Shown here piece by piece: positions 46,637 through 55,932 of a stretch of 64,000 nt of DNA. The translations under genes and the position numbers were made by a program. The stretch's first letter is position 1. The number at the start of each line of letters is the position of its first letter. The DNA is from Curvibacter sp. PD_MW3. GTDB taxonomy: Bacteria > Pseudomonadota > Gammaproteobacteria > Burkholderiales > Burkholderiaceae_C. The notes below the pieces were generated by a model, which worked only from the letters and a program-made list of their open reading frames with translations, was not told the DNA's origin and did not search any database. Location: positions 21,738 to 85,737 of the forward strand of contig NSIV01000012.1 in assembly GCA_002633085.1 (NCBI GenBank), in the 5' to 3' direction.

Positions 46637-46846
46637 ATGGACGTTCATCAGCTACAGCGCCTGGTGACGACGCAGATGCCCTACGGCAAATACAAAGGCC
46701 ACCTGATTGCTGACCTGCCCGGCAACTACCTCAACTGGTTTGCACGCGAAGGGTTTCCATCGGGTGATCTCGGCCGCCTGTTGGCGTTGATGCACGAGAT
46801 TGACCACAATGGCCTGTCTTCGTTGCTTGCGCCGCTGCGCAAATAG
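46637..46846 (+). CDS. DUF3820-type small protein
   Basis: 69 residues. MPYGKYKGHLIADLPGNYLNWFAREGFPSGDLGRLLALMHEIDHNG matches the small DUF3820 group, some of which are fused to exonucleases. Function unknown. Directly follows yciH. Confidence 0.8.
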   Translation: MDVHQLQRLVTTQMPYGKYKGHLIADLPGNYLNWFAREGFPSGDLGRLLALMHEIDHNGLSSLLAPLRK

Positions 46847-46855
46847 AATCCGCTT

Positions 46856-47305
46856 ATGAGCCTTTTTGTCGATCCCAGTACCGTGATCCACGGCATCCAG
46901 TTGGCCGTGGCCCCCGTGTTTTTGTTGACCGCGGTGTCGGGCATGATCGGCGCCGTGGCCGGCCGCTTGGCGCGCATCATCGACCGTGCCCGGGTGCTGG
47001 AGGAGCGGCTCAAGTCGTCCTCCGATGCCGAATTCGTTCGCGAGGCGCGCTGGGAGCTGGCCCGCTTGCGCACGCGCGGCCTGCTGGCCAACGGCACCAT
47101 CGGCTGTCTCACGCTGTGTGCCTTCATGATCGGCCTGACCATCATCCTGCTGTTTCTGGGTGAGACCACGGCCTTTCAGGGCGAGAGTGGGGCGATCGTG
47201 AGTTTTCTTTTTGGCGTGTTCTGCTTCATGCTGGCGCTCTCCTGTTTCATGGCTGAAACCTGGATGGCCACACGCATTCTCAATTTCGGCCGGCCCAAGG
47301 GCTGA
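46856..47305 (+). CDS. DUF2721-family membrane protein
   Basis: 149 residues. Hydrophobic spans near 18-38, 80-102 and 115-135, separated by a polar helix (ARIIDRARVLEERLKSSSDAEFVREARWELARLRTR). This matches the DUF2721 pattern. Function unknown. Convergent with the gene at 47334. Confidence 0.8.
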   Translation: MSLFVDPSTVIHGIQLAVAPVFLLTAVSGMIGAVAGRLARIIDRARVLEERLKSSSDAEFVREARWELARLRTRGLLANGTIGCLTLCAFMIGLTIILLFLGETTAFQGESGAIVSFLFGVFCFMLALSCFMAETWMATRILNFGRPKG

Positions 47306-47333
47306 GGTCGGCACGGTCAGCGTCGGTCTTGGC

Positions 47334-48167
47334 TCAGTCCTGACGCAATTTGCCCTCGCGCGCCAAGCGCAGGGCCAGTTGACTCAAGGCCCGGTAGGCT
47401 TCACCCGCAGTGGGGTCCCAGGCGCTCACGGCCTGTTCCTGACGTTGTACCAAGGCGGTGTCGCCCCGGGCGGCCGGGCCGGTGAGGGCGCCCGCCGGGC
47501 CGAGTGCCAGCACGTTGTCCACCGCATTGCGCAGCAGCGATGCGCGCAGCCGGGGCAGCAGCTCGGGCGGGACGCCACTGTCGCGCCACAAGTCTTCTGC
47601 CAAGGCTTGCAGTACCGGCAGGAAGTTGGTGTCGAACACGGCGGCAGCGTGGTAGAGCACCTTCTTGTCGGCTGCCACATCAAAGCATTCCGCGCCAATG
47701 GCGGCAAAGACTGGCCGCAGTTCATGCAGGGCTGCGGCATCCCCTTCGAGCCCGCAAGGCGTGCCGGCAAACTGCTGCACGGCCGTTGCCGGCGTGGCAA
47801 AGCTCAGGATGCAATGCGCACTGGCGACGTGCCAGCCGCGTTCGCGCAGGGGTGCCAGTACAGCCGATCCGAGCGCCCCGCTGGCATGAAATGCCATGGC
47901 GGGGGGCCGGCTGGCCAAGGTCTGCGCCATCGCGCGGGCGCTCTCATGGATCTGCCGGTCTGGCACGGCGATCAGCCAGAGGTCGGCTAGTCGCATGGCA
48001 GACAGGTCGTTCACGGCGCGACCGGCACCGATGAAATCCACCGCTGCCTGCGCGCTGGCGGCCGAGGTGGTCAGCACGTCCTGCACCTGCAGCACGCCTT
48101 GCGTGTGCCACAGCCGCCCCAGCGTACGCCCCACGCGTCCGCAGCCAATGAGGTTGAGTGTTTTCAT
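47334..48167 (-). CDS. DUF2520 Rossmann-fold protein
   Basis: 277 residues. N-terminal NAD(P)-binding fold MKTLNLIGCGRVGRTLGRLW, then AVPDRQIHESA and FHASGALGSAVLAPLRERGWHVASAHCILSFATP, and a C-terminal helical domain. It resembles ketopantoate/6-phosphogluconate dehydrogenase-like proteins of unknown substrate. It is close to the chromate transporter genes on the same strand. Confidence 0.8.
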   Translation of the reverse strand: MKTLNLIGCGRVGRTLGRLWHTQGVLQVQDVLTTSAASAQAAVDFIGAGRAVNDLSAMRLADLWLIAVPDRQIHESARAMAQTLASRPPAMAFHASGALGSAVLAPLRERGWHVASAHCILSFATPATAVQQFAGTPCGLEGDAAALHELRPVFAAIGAECFDVAADKKVLYHAAAVFDTNFLPVLQALAEDLWRDSGVPPELLPRLRASLLRNAVDNVLALGPAGALTGPAARGDTALVQRQEQAVSAWDPTAGEAYRALSQLALRLAREGKLRQD

Positions 48168-48171
48168 GCAG

Positions 48172-48750
48172 TCAGAGGAGGCCGAACCAGCCCAGCAGGC
48201 CGCCAGCGGCCAGCAGCCACAGCAGGTGCAGCCGCGTGCGCCAGACGATGAGCGTGGTGACGACGGTGGTCAGCCACAGCGGCCAGTCGCGTGCCGGCTC
48301 GCCATGTGCGCTGGCCAGGATCCAGCCGGTGGCAATCAGCAGCGCGATCACGATCGGGGCCATGCCTTGCTTGAATGCCCGGACGGAGCGCAGTTCGCGG
48401 TTGGCATGGCTCCAGCGTGAAGCGAAGTAGGTCAGGGAGGAGCTGGGCAGCATGATGCCCAGCATCGATACCAAAACGCCGAACAAGGCTTGCAGCAGGC
48501 CGCCAGCATTGAGGCCGACGTTCCAGCCCATCAGCGCGACGAACAGCACGTTGGGGCCGGGCGCGGCCTGCGCAATGGCGATGGAGGCGTTGAACTGGCC
48601 GTCGCTCAACCAGCCTTGCTGGTCGACCAGAAAACGGTGCATGTCCGGCGCGGTGGTGATGGCGCCGCCCACGGCCAGCAGGGAGAGTGAAACGAAGTGG
48701 AGGAACAGCTGGAGCCAGTCGGCCCAGGCCAGGTGCAGGACGTCACTCAT
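48172..48750 (-). CDS. Chromate transporter family, subunit 2
   Basis: 192 residues from ATG 48750, about six membrane spans. CHR-domain features LSLLAVGGAITTAPDMHRFLVDQQGWLSDGQF and AIAQAAPGPNVLFVALMGWNVG. One of a short-chain pair whose start overlaps the neighbour's stop by 4 bases. Such pairs can export chromate, but the physiological substrate varies. Confidence 0.88.
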   Translation of the reverse strand: MSDVLHLAWADWLQLFLHFVSLSLLAVGGAITTAPDMHRFLVDQQGWLSDGQFNASIAIAQAAPGPNVLFVALMGWNVGLNAGGLLQALFGVLVSMLGIMLPSSSLTYFASRWSHANRELRSVRAFKQGMAPIVIALLIATGWILASAHGEPARDWPLWLTTVVTTLIVWRTRLHLLWLLAAGGLLGWFGLL

Positions 48751-49322
48751 GGGGCCAGCCTGCGATAGGTCAGGACGCAGGCGATCGATCCGAGTCCGAG
48801 CAGCACATAGGCCAGCGGCCAGCGCAGCAGGGCAACCGCCACAAAGCACAGCGCAGACAGTGCCAGGCAGGTGCCCAAGCCCAGTGCGTTCTTACGCAGT
48901 GCCGGCAACAGCTTGAGCCCGGTGGCCGCAATCAGGCCGGCCGCCACCGCGCCCATGCCGCGCAGCGCGCCAACCACGCCAGGATGGTTGGCATATTGGG
49001 CATAGATGAGCGCCAGCAACAAGACAATGAGCATCGGTGCGAGCAACATGCCGGCCAGTGCGGCCAGGGCGCCGCGCAGGCCGAAGTAGCGCCCACCGAT
49101 CATGATGCACAGATTGATCACATTGGGGCCGGGCATGATCTGGGCCACGGCCCATTCTTCGACGAATTCTTCATTCGTCATCCAGCGCTTGCGCTCCACC
49201 AGTTCACGCTGCGCCACGGCCAGCACGCCGCCAAAGCCCTGGAGGGCCAGCACAGTGAAGGAGACAAACAGGTCGCTCAGGGATTGGGGTTGCGTTCGTG
49301 GCGTTGCCGAAGGATGTTCCAT
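48747..49322 (-). CDS. Chromate transporter family, subunit 1
   Basis: 191 residues. LQGFGGVLAVAQRELVERKRWMTNEEFVEEWAVAQIMPGPNVINLCIMIGGRYFGLRGALAALAG is the CHR signature. Works with the adjacent half-length subunit. Overlaps it by 4 bases (ATGA). Confidence 0.88.
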   Translation of the reverse strand: MEHPSATPRTQPQSLSDLFVSFTVLALQGFGGVLAVAQRELVERKRWMTNEEFVEEWAVAQIMPGPNVINLCIMIGGRYFGLRGALAALAGMLLAPMLIVLLLALIYAQYANHPGVVGALRGMGAVAAGLIAATGLKLLPALRKNALGLGTCLALSALCFVAVALLRWPLAYVLLGLGSIACVLTYRRLAP

Positions 49323-49388
49323 GGGGCGATTATCAGGTGGCGTCTGCCTGGCTGCAGCGCGGCGCAGCCAGAGCTGGCGGTATTCAGC

Positions 49389-50807
49389 TCAGACCAGTTT
49401 CTTCAGGATGCGGATCATGTTGTCGGCCAACTTGCCATAGGGCGGTTGCAACAGCCGGGCGCCCGAGAAGCGCGATTGCGCGAACACTGGTTTGTCCTTG
49501 GAGAAGAGGTGAAAACCGGTTTCCCCGTGGTAAGCGCCGCTGCCGCTGGGGCCCACGCCGCCGAATGGCAGGTTTTCCTGGGCCACGTGGTAAAGCGTGT
49601 CGTTCAGAGTGACGCCGCCCGAGATGGTCTCGCGTAGCACCTGGTCGCGGTGCGCGGTGTTGTGACCGAACCAGTACAGGGCCAGCGGGCGCGGGTGGGC
49701 ATTGACGTAGCCGATGGCTTCTTCCAAGTTCTGGTAGGGGCGAAGCGGCAGCACCGGGCCGAAGATCTCCTCCTGCATCACGCTCATCTCATCCGTCACG
49801 CCGAGCAGCAGCACCGGCGTCATCTTGCGCGTTGTCGCCAGCCCTTCTTCGGCGGCATGGGTGGGCAGGACGCGGGCGCCGCGCGCTTGCGCATCCTCGA
49901 CCAGGCCCTGTAACCGTGCCTGGTGGCGCGGGTTGATGATGCTGGTGTAGTCGTCGTTGTCCGCCAGGGTGGGGTAGAGTCGGCGCGCGGCGCGCACCAA
50001 GGCCTGTGCAAAGGCATCGAGCCGGTCGGCCGGTACCAGGGCGTAGTCAGGAGCAATGCAGGTCTGGCCGGCATTGAGCAGTTTGCCGGCGGCGATCTTG
50101 CAGGCCGCATCTTCCAGATCGCAATCGGAGTCGATGATCACCGGCGATTTGCCGCCCAACTCCAGCGTGACCGGCGTCAGGTTGGCGGCGGCGGCCACAC
50201 CGACCTGACGGCCGACCGCGGTGGAGCCGGTGAAGAACAGGTGATCGAAAGGCAGGCGCACGAATTCGCGAGCCAGGTCGGCATCGCCGGTGACGACAGC
50301 GCATTCGTCGGCGGCAAAGTGCTGGCCGATCAGCTGAGCCAGCAGTTCGGAGAAGTGGGGCGTGAGTTCGCTCGGCTTGATCAGGACCCGGTTGCCGGCA
50401 GCCAGGGCCTCGACGGCAGGCGCCAGAGCCAGTTGCAGCGGGTAGTTCCAGGGGCTGACGATACCGACCACCCCCAGCGGTTGCGGTGTGATCCAGCTCG
50501 AACCCGGCAGCGAATGAAACGAGGTGGCCACACGGCGCGTGGCCATCCAGCGTTTGAGGTGCTTGCGCGTGTGGGCGATTCCTCCCAGCACAATGAACAC
50601 TTCCGCGATCGCGGTTTCGTGCCGCGAGCGGTTGCCAAAGTCGGCCGAGATCGCCGTGGCGATACGTTCCTCGTTCTGCGTCAGCAGGCGCCGCAGTTTT
50701 TCCAGACGATCCAGCCGGACGGCCAGACTGGGGAGGCGGTCGCGCGCAAAGGCGGCCTGCTGCGCCTGGAACAGTGTTGACAGCTCGGCACGGGGTTGGT
50801 CTGACAT
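49389..50807 (-). CDS. Coniferyl-aldehyde-type aldehyde dehydrogenase
   Basis: 472 residues, NAD(P)-dependent aldehyde dehydrogenase of the calB/ALDH3-like group (IVSPWNYPLQLALAPAVEALAAGNRVLIKPSE). Catalytic Glu in VTLELGGKSPVI and Cys in AGQTCIAPDY; FGGVGPSGSGAYHGETGFHLFS in the C-terminal part. Oxidises aromatic or aliphatic aldehydes; substrate not proven. Confidence 0.9.
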   Translation of the reverse strand: MSDQPRAELSTLFQAQQAAFARDRLPSLAVRLDRLEKLRRLLTQNEERIATAISADFGNRSRHETAIAEVFIVLGGIAHTRKHLKRWMATRRVATSFHSLPGSSWITPQPLGVVGIVSPWNYPLQLALAPAVEALAAGNRVLIKPSELTPHFSELLAQLIGQHFAADECAVVTGDADLAREFVRLPFDHLFFTGSTAVGRQVGVAAAANLTPVTLELGGKSPVIIDSDCDLEDAACKIAAGKLLNAGQTCIAPDYALVPADRLDAFAQALVRAARRLYPTLADNDDYTSIINPRHQARLQGLVEDAQARGARVLPTHAAEEGLATTRKMTPVLLLGVTDEMSVMQEEIFGPVLPLRPYQNLEEAIGYVNAHPRPLALYWFGHNTAHRDQVLRETISGGVTLNDTLYHVAQENLPFGGVGPSGSGAYHGETGFHLFSKDKPVFAQSRFSGARLLQPPYGKLADNMIRILKKLV

Positions 50808-50937
50808 GGGGTGGCGTTCCTGAAATGGGCTGAAGCGATTCGATTCTAGGTGGCAGCCAAGGGATTGGCACAGAGAAGCCCTCAGAGCGATGCTGACAAG
50901 CGTAAAACCTTACACTAGCCGGTTATCCCGAGGTTTC

Positions 50938-53280
50938 ATGAACGCCCCCGTCGACGTCTCCTTTTTTCCGCGTGCTGCCAAGCCGCTGACCAGCTACCGC
51001 AAGTACTGGGCGGCGCGTTTTGGCACGGCCCCATTTTTGCCGATGAGCCGCGCCGAGATGGAGCAGCTTGGCTGGGACAGCTGCGACATCGTCCTGGTGA
51101 CGGGCGATGCCTATGTGGATCACCCAAGCTTCGGCATGGCCGTGATCGGCCGTGTGCTCGAAGCGCAGGGTTTCCGTGTTGGCATCATCGCCCAGCCGGA
51201 CTGGCAGAGTGCCGAACCGTTCAAAGCCCTGGGCAAACCGAATCTGTTCTGGGGCGTGACCGCCGGCAACATGGATTCGATGATCAACCGCTACACGGCG
51301 GACCGCAAGATCCGCAGCGACGACGCCTACACCCCGGGCGACGTCGGTGGCAAACGGCCGGACCGTGCGGCTATCGTGTACAGCCAGCGCTGCCGCGAGG
51401 CCTACAACGACGTGCCGATCGTCCTGGGCGGCATTGAAGGTTCGTTGCGCCGTATCGCGCACTACGATTACTGGAGCGACAAGGTGCGCCGCTCCATCGT
51501 GGTGGACAGCAAATGCGACCTGCTGCTCTACGGCAACGCTGAACGCGCCTTGGTGGAAGTGGCGCACCGGCTGGCTGCCAAGGTGCCGGTGCAGGAGATC
51601 ACCGATGTACGCGGCACGGCTTTTGTGCGGCGCGAGTCGCCCCATGGGGCCGACACCGAATGGTTCGAGATTGACTCGACCGAGGTCGACACCCCGGGCC
51701 ACGTTGAAGACCACATCAACCCCTACCTGACCACATCCGAGCAGGCGGCTGTCAAAGGCGGCACGTGCGCGAAGGAAGAGGGCGAAGCGCCGGCGGCCAA
51801 TCCGTCCATCCAGCCGCTGACTTTTGTCGCCAACCCGGCATTGCAGGGCAAAACCCGGCGCCCACCGCGCGAGCGCACGGTGATCCGCCTGCCGAGCTAC
51901 GAGCAGGTCAAGTCCGACCCGGTGCTCTACGCCCACGCCAATCGCGTGCTGCACCTGGAGACCAATCCCGGCAATGCGCGCGCGCTGGTGCAGGCGCATG
52001 GCGAAGGCAGCACGGCGCGCGACGTCTGGCTCAATCCGCCGCCGATCCCGCTGACCACCGCTGAGATGGACTACGTGTTCGACCTGCCGTATGCGCGCAG
52101 CCCGCACCCGGCCTATGCCGACGAGAACGGCAGCCATGATGGCGCCACCAAGATTCCGGCCTGGGAGATGATCCGTTTCTCGGTCAACATCATGCGCGGC
52201 TGCTTCGGTGGCTGCACCTTCTGCTCCATCACCGAGCACGAAGGCCGCATCATCCAGAGCCGCTCCGAGGACTCGGTCATTCACGAGTTGGAAGAGATCC
52301 GCGACAAGGTGAAAGGCTTCACCGGCGTCATCTCCGACCTGGGCGGCCCGACCGCCAACATGTACCGCCTGGGCTGCCGCTCACCCGAGATCGAGGCCGC
52401 CTGCCGCAAGCCGAGCTGCGTCTATCCCGGCATCTGTCAGAACCTGCACACCGACCACAGCCCGCTGGTCCACATGTACCGGCGTGCCCGTGGGCTCAAG
52501 GGCATCAAGAAGATCCTGATCGGCTCCGGCCTGCGTTATGACCTGGCGGTGAAGTCGCCCGAGTACGTGAAGGAGCTGGTGCAGCACCACGTGGGCGGCT
52601 ACCTGAAGATCGCGCCCGAACACACGGAGCAGGGCCCGCTGTCCAAGATGATGAAGCCGGGCATCGGCAGCTACGACCGCTTCAAGCAGATGTTCGAGAA
52701 GTTCAGTGCTGAAGCGGGCAAGAAGCAGTTCCTGATTCCGTACTTCATTGCGGCCCACCCGGGCACTCGCGACGAAGACATGATGAACCTCGCCCTGTGG
52801 CTGAAGAAGAACGGTTTCCGTGCCGACCAGGTGCAGACCTTCTACCCCAGCCCGATGGCCACGGCCACGGCGATGTACCACACCGGCCTGAACACGCTCA
52901 AGGGTGTGCACCGGGACGAGCGGGGAGAGCGTGTGGACATCGTGCGGGGTGAAAAGCGCCGCCGCCTGCACAAGGCCTTCCTGCGCTACCACGACCCGAA
53001 CAACTGGCCGCTGCTGCGCGAGGCGCTCAAGACCATGGGCCGGGCCGATCTGATCGGCAACGGCAAGCATCACCTGATTCCGACCTTCCAGCCGCTGACC
53101 GACGGCAGCTACCAGAGTGCGCGACGCAAGAACAGTACGCCGGTGGCGGCCAAGTCATCCGACGCCAGCCAGGCAAAAGCTCCGGTCAAGGGCCGTCTTT
53201 TGACCCAGCACACGGGCCTGCCGCCGCGCGAGACCGGTAGTCCGGCACGCCCTGGCAAGCCGGCACGCAAGCCACGCTGA
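50938..53280 (+). CDS. ygiQ: YgiQ-family radical SAM protein
   Basis: 780 residues from ATG 50938 ([36 protein letters not shown]). The N-terminal DUF-type domain is followed by a radical SAM core with C-x3-C-x2-C-like residues in [19 protein letters not shown] near residue 420. Further family features: [18 protein letters not shown] and [25 protein letters not shown]. Substrate unknown. The C-terminal 60 or so residues are basic, low-complexity and probably disordered. Confidence 0.92.
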   Translation: MNAPVDVSFFPRAAKPLTSYRKYWAARFGTAPFLPMSRAEMEQLGWDSCDIVLVTGDAYVDHPSFGMAVIGRVLEAQGFRVGIIAQPDWQSAEPFKALGKPNLFWGVTAGNMDSMINRYTADRKIRSDDAYTPGDVGGKRPDRAAIVYSQRCREAYNDVPIVLGGIEGSLRRIAHYDYWSDKVRRSIVVDSKCDLLLYGNAERALVEVAHRLAAKVPVQEITDVRGTAFVRRESPHGADTEWFEIDSTEVDTPGHVEDHINPYLTTSEQAAVKGGTCAKEEGEAPAANPSIQPLTFVANPALQGKTRRPPRERTVIRLPSYEQVKSDPVLYAHANRVLHLETNPGNARALVQAHGEGSTARDVWLNPPPIPLTTAEMDYVFDLPYARSPHPAYADENGSHDGATKIPAWEMIRFSVNIMRGCFGGCTFCSITEHEGRIIQSRSEDSVIHELEEIRDKVKGFTGVISDLGGPTANMYRLGCRSPEIEAACRKPSCVYPGICQNLHTDHSPLVHMYRRARGLKGIKKILIGSGLRYDLAVKSPEYVKELVQHHVGGYLKIAPEHTEQGPLSKMMKPGIGSYDRFKQMFEKFSAEAGKKQFLIPYFIAAHPGTRDEDMMNLALWLKKNGFRADQVQTFYPSPMATATAMYHTGLNTLKGVHRDERGERVDIVRGEKRRRLHKAFLRYHDPNNWPLLREALKTMGRADLIGNGKHHLIPTFQPLTDGSYQSARRKNSTPVAAKSSDASQAKAPVKGRLLTQHTGLPPRETGSPARPGKPARKPR

Positions 53281-53302
53281 ACTGGCAGCCTTGTCGATTC
53301 AA

Positions 53303-53361
53303 GAGCAAATCGGCCTCCAGCCCTTGTTGATTCTGCGCGATCAGCTATTGTTTTGATAGCG
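53303..53361 (+). repeat. Dispersed repeat, copy C
   Basis: GCAAATCGGCCTCCAGCCC, then TTGTTGATTCTGCGCG and CAGCTATTGTTTTGATAGCG. Its reverse complement encodes the last residues and the stop of the CoA-transferase gene at 53345. Confidence 0.75.
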
Positions 53362-54202
53362 TGTGCAGAGGAATGTCCTGCGCCTGTGCCAGCCGGTCAA
53401 GCTGCCGGCGGGTTTGTGTGAGCAGGAAGGCGGCAATCTTTTTCTGTGTGGCGGGCGCCAGCATGCTGCGCATGTCGCTGTTGGTCACGCCGGCCGCCTG
53501 GCACAGCGCGGCTGCGAAATGCGGCTCGAGTGCGGCCACCGCCACCCGGCCATCCTTGCAGGGGTAGACGCGGTAGCCCGCATGCGCGCCGCCCACCGCG
53601 CCGGTGGTTTGCGTCAGGCCCCAACGCCGCGGCGCGGCCAGCCAGGCGGCGGCATCCGACAAGGCCACTTCCAGAAAAATGCCTTTGCCGTGGCGCTGCT
53701 GATGCATGACCGCCCGCAGCACAGCTTCGCTGGCCAGCAGGGAGCCGCCCATGTCCGAGTACAGCGTGGCGGGCAAGTCCAGACCGGTGACCAGGTCATG
53801 CTCAGCCAGGTAGGTGAGGTCGTGGCCAGGTTCCTCTGCGCGCGCACCAGCTGCACCGACGATGGCGACCTGGCTGAGGCTAGGGTAGAGCTTGTGCAGT
53901 TTTTTCCAGTCCAGGCCGAGCTTGCTGAGGGCGGAGGGGCGAAACGAGGTGAGCAATACATCGCTTTTGGCCAGCTCCTGGTGCAGGGTTTTTTGACCGG
54001 CTTCAGTTTTGAGGTCAGCGCTCAGAACGCGAATCCCTTGATGCAGATCGTCATAGGCCGCGCGCTGGTAGTGGCGCATGGGGTCGCCGGATGGCGGCTC
54101 CAGTTTGACGCAATGGGCACCCATTTGGCGGCAGCGCAACAAGGCCGCCGGGCCTGGCAGATTCAGGCACAGGCTCAAAACACGGAGTCCCTTGAGAGGC
54201 AT
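53345..54202 (-). CDS. Short CaiB/BaiF-family CoA-transferase
   Basis: 285 residues from ATG 54202 (MPLKGLRVLSLCLNLPGPA); four residues longer if starting at 54214. Related to alpha-methylacyl-CoA racemase and Frc-type enzymes. It carries a DPMRHYQ segment, SFRPSALSKLGLDWKKL and the catalytic Asp in EVALSDAAAWLA. Shorter than classic members (about 360-430). Its C-terminal LSKQ and stop come from repeat copy C, so it may be truncated or re-terminated. It belongs to the same broad family as the two frc genes but to a different subgroup. Confidence 0.75.
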   Translation of the reverse strand: MPLKGLRVLSLCLNLPGPAALLRCRQMGAHCVKLEPPSGDPMRHYQRAAYDDLHQGIRVLSADLKTEAGQKTLHQELAKSDVLLTSFRPSALSKLGLDWKKLHKLYPSLSQVAIVGAAGARAEEPGHDLTYLAEHDLVTGLDLPATLYSDMGGSLLASEAVLRAVMHQQRHGKGIFLEVALSDAAAWLAAPRRWGLTQTTGAVGGAHAGYRVYPCKDGRVAVAALEPHFAAALCQAAGVTNSDMRSMLAPATQKKIAAFLLTQTRRQLDRLAQAQDIPLHTLSKQ

Positions 54203-54345
54203 TATTTTTTTCATTTTTTCACTCTTTAATTGATAAATATGATTAAAATATCGCTAATGATTTCGGATTTGCAACCCAATACCCTCATGCAAACCTTGCG
54301 CGCGACCACTATAGCTCTGGTGCGGGCATCACAAGGCGCCTTCGT

Positions 54346-55104
54346 ATGACGACTCTCAGCGGTCCAATCCCTCAATTTGGCAAGCCTCAGACACTGGCCT
54401 TTGCCGATCCTTTTGCTGCGATGGCGCAGTTGCAGCGTTACGCCGACGACCTGAAATACGTCATGCACGAAAAGGAAAGTGCATTGAAGCAGATCGAAAA
54501 GGCGCACCTTCATTCGCTGACGGTACTGGCACGTGCAGCCGAGTATCGGGATGACGATACAGGCGTTCACATGGATCGGGTCGGCGGCTTTTCGGGGCTG
54601 CTCGCCAAGCTGATCGGACGCTCGGACGAGGAGGCGAAGATGCTGTCGCTGGTGGCACCCATGCACGATATCGGCAAGATCGCCATCCCGGATTCCGTGC
54701 TTAAAAAGCCGGGTGAATACACCTTGGCCGAGCGCGCCATCATGAACAACCACGCGGTGATCGGGGCGGAGATCATCGGTGAGTCCGACATCCCGCTGTT
54801 CGCCATGGCGGCCCAGGTGGCACTGACGCATCATGAAAATTGGGACGGTTCGGGTTACCCCTTCGGCATTGCCGGAACGCAAATTGCCTGGTGTGGCCGG
54901 GTGGTGGCCATCATCGATTTTTTTGATGCGCTGACCATGCACCGCGTCTATCGCAAGGCATTCAGCGACGAGCGGGCGCTGGAGATGATGAAGATACAGC
55001 GTGGCAGGAAATTCGACCCTGAGATGCTCGACGTCTTTATTGAACATCTGGACGAGTTCGTGCGGATGCGCGAACAAATCAACAGCAGCTCCAAGAACCG
55101 CTAA
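54346..55104 (+). CDS. Stand-alone HD-GYP protein
   Basis: 252 residues. An N-terminal helical stretch of about 60 residues (coiled coil) leads into an HD-GYP domain with MHDIGKIAIPDSVLKKPG, NNHAVIGAEIIG, THHENWDGSGYPFGIAG and RVVAIIDFFDALTMHR. No REC or PAS domain is present. Likely a cyclic di-GMP phosphodiesterase. Upstream of the HTH-REC gene in the same direction. Confidence 0.88.
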   Translation: MTTLSGPIPQFGKPQTLAFADPFAAMAQLQRYADDLKYVMHEKESALKQIEKAHLHSLTVLARAAEYRDDDTGVHMDRVGGFSGLLAKLIGRSDEEAKMLSLVAPMHDIGKIAIPDSVLKKPGEYTLAERAIMNNHAVIGAEIIGESDIPLFAMAAQVALTHHENWDGSGYPFGIAGTQIAWCGRVVAIIDFFDALTMHRVYRKAFSDERALEMMKIQRGRKFDPEMLDVFIEHLDEFVRMREQINSSSKNR

Positions 55105-55264
55105 GCGGTGTGCGATAGCGCTTCCGCGCGTTGGCGACCGTCTCGGCTGTTGCAGCGTTGCGACTGTTTCACGTGTTCTATCTTGCGCTTAACATGTTTT
55201 CGGGGTAGCCAGTAGGCGATTGGATACAATCGCGCCAGTCACTTGAAGACTAAAAACACCAAAT

Positions 55265-55891
55265 ATGCGAAAAACACCGGCCAATGATGACCTGATGACA
55301 ACCCGCGAGGCTGGCGAAGCCTTGGGCGTGGCTGTCAGGACGGTTCAGTTGTGGGTTGAGTCTGGGGTGCTGCCGGCTTGGCGCACTGCAGGGGGACACC
55401 GCCGCATTGCACGCAGCGCAGTGGACAAACTCATGGCCGAGCGGTCCCATGTGATTTCTCAACCGGCCGTCAAGAATGAAGCCTCTGCTTCTCAGGCCCG
55501 GGCGTTGAAGTTGCTGGTGGTGGAAGATGATGCCGATCTGCTGAATCTGTTCACCATGGTGGTCGATGGTTGGGATTTCCCGGTGGAACTCTCAACCGCA
55601 GTCAATGGGTTTGAAGGTCTGGTTCGTATCGGACAAGTGCGTCCCGATATGGTCGTGACCGATCTCAACATGCCGGGCATGGATGGGCTGCAGATGGTGC
55701 GCTCTCTCAAGCGACCAGATTCCGGTTATGAAGATCTGGTCCTGATCGTCGTCACCGCCTTGAGCAAGGGCGATATTGCTGACCGCGGTGGCCTGCCGGA
55801 GGGCACGCTGGTGTTTCAGAAACCTGTGCCGTTCCAGGAAATCGAAGCCATCGCCCGCAGTCTGCAGCCGAAGGCCTCGGCACCAGCCTGA
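55265..55891 (+). CDS. MerR/excisionase-type HTH fused to a receiver domain
   Basis: 208 residues. Residues 10-58 form a MerR/excisionase-like winged helix (TTREAGEALGVAVRTVQLWVESGVLPAWRTAGGHRRIARSAVDKLM). Residues 80-200 form a response-regulator receiver (LLVVEDDADLLNLF; phospho-acceptor Asp in MVVTDLNMPGMDGLQ; Lys in FQKPVPFQEI). HTH-first order with REC at the C-terminus is unusual. Convergent with the large kinase gene at 55933, a possible partner. Confidence 0.85.
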   Translation: MRKTPANDDLMTTREAGEALGVAVRTVQLWVESGVLPAWRTAGGHRRIARSAVDKLMAERSHVISQPAVKNEASASQARALKLLVVEDDADLLNLFTMVVDGWDFPVELSTAVNGFEGLVRIGQVRPDMVVTDLNMPGMDGLQMVRSLKRPDSGYEDLVLIVVTALSKGDIADRGGLPEGTLVFQKPVPFQEIEAIARSLQPKASAPA

Positions 55892-55932
55892 TTCCTCTTC
55901 CACTCTCGCGACGGCCATGCCGTCGCACACCT

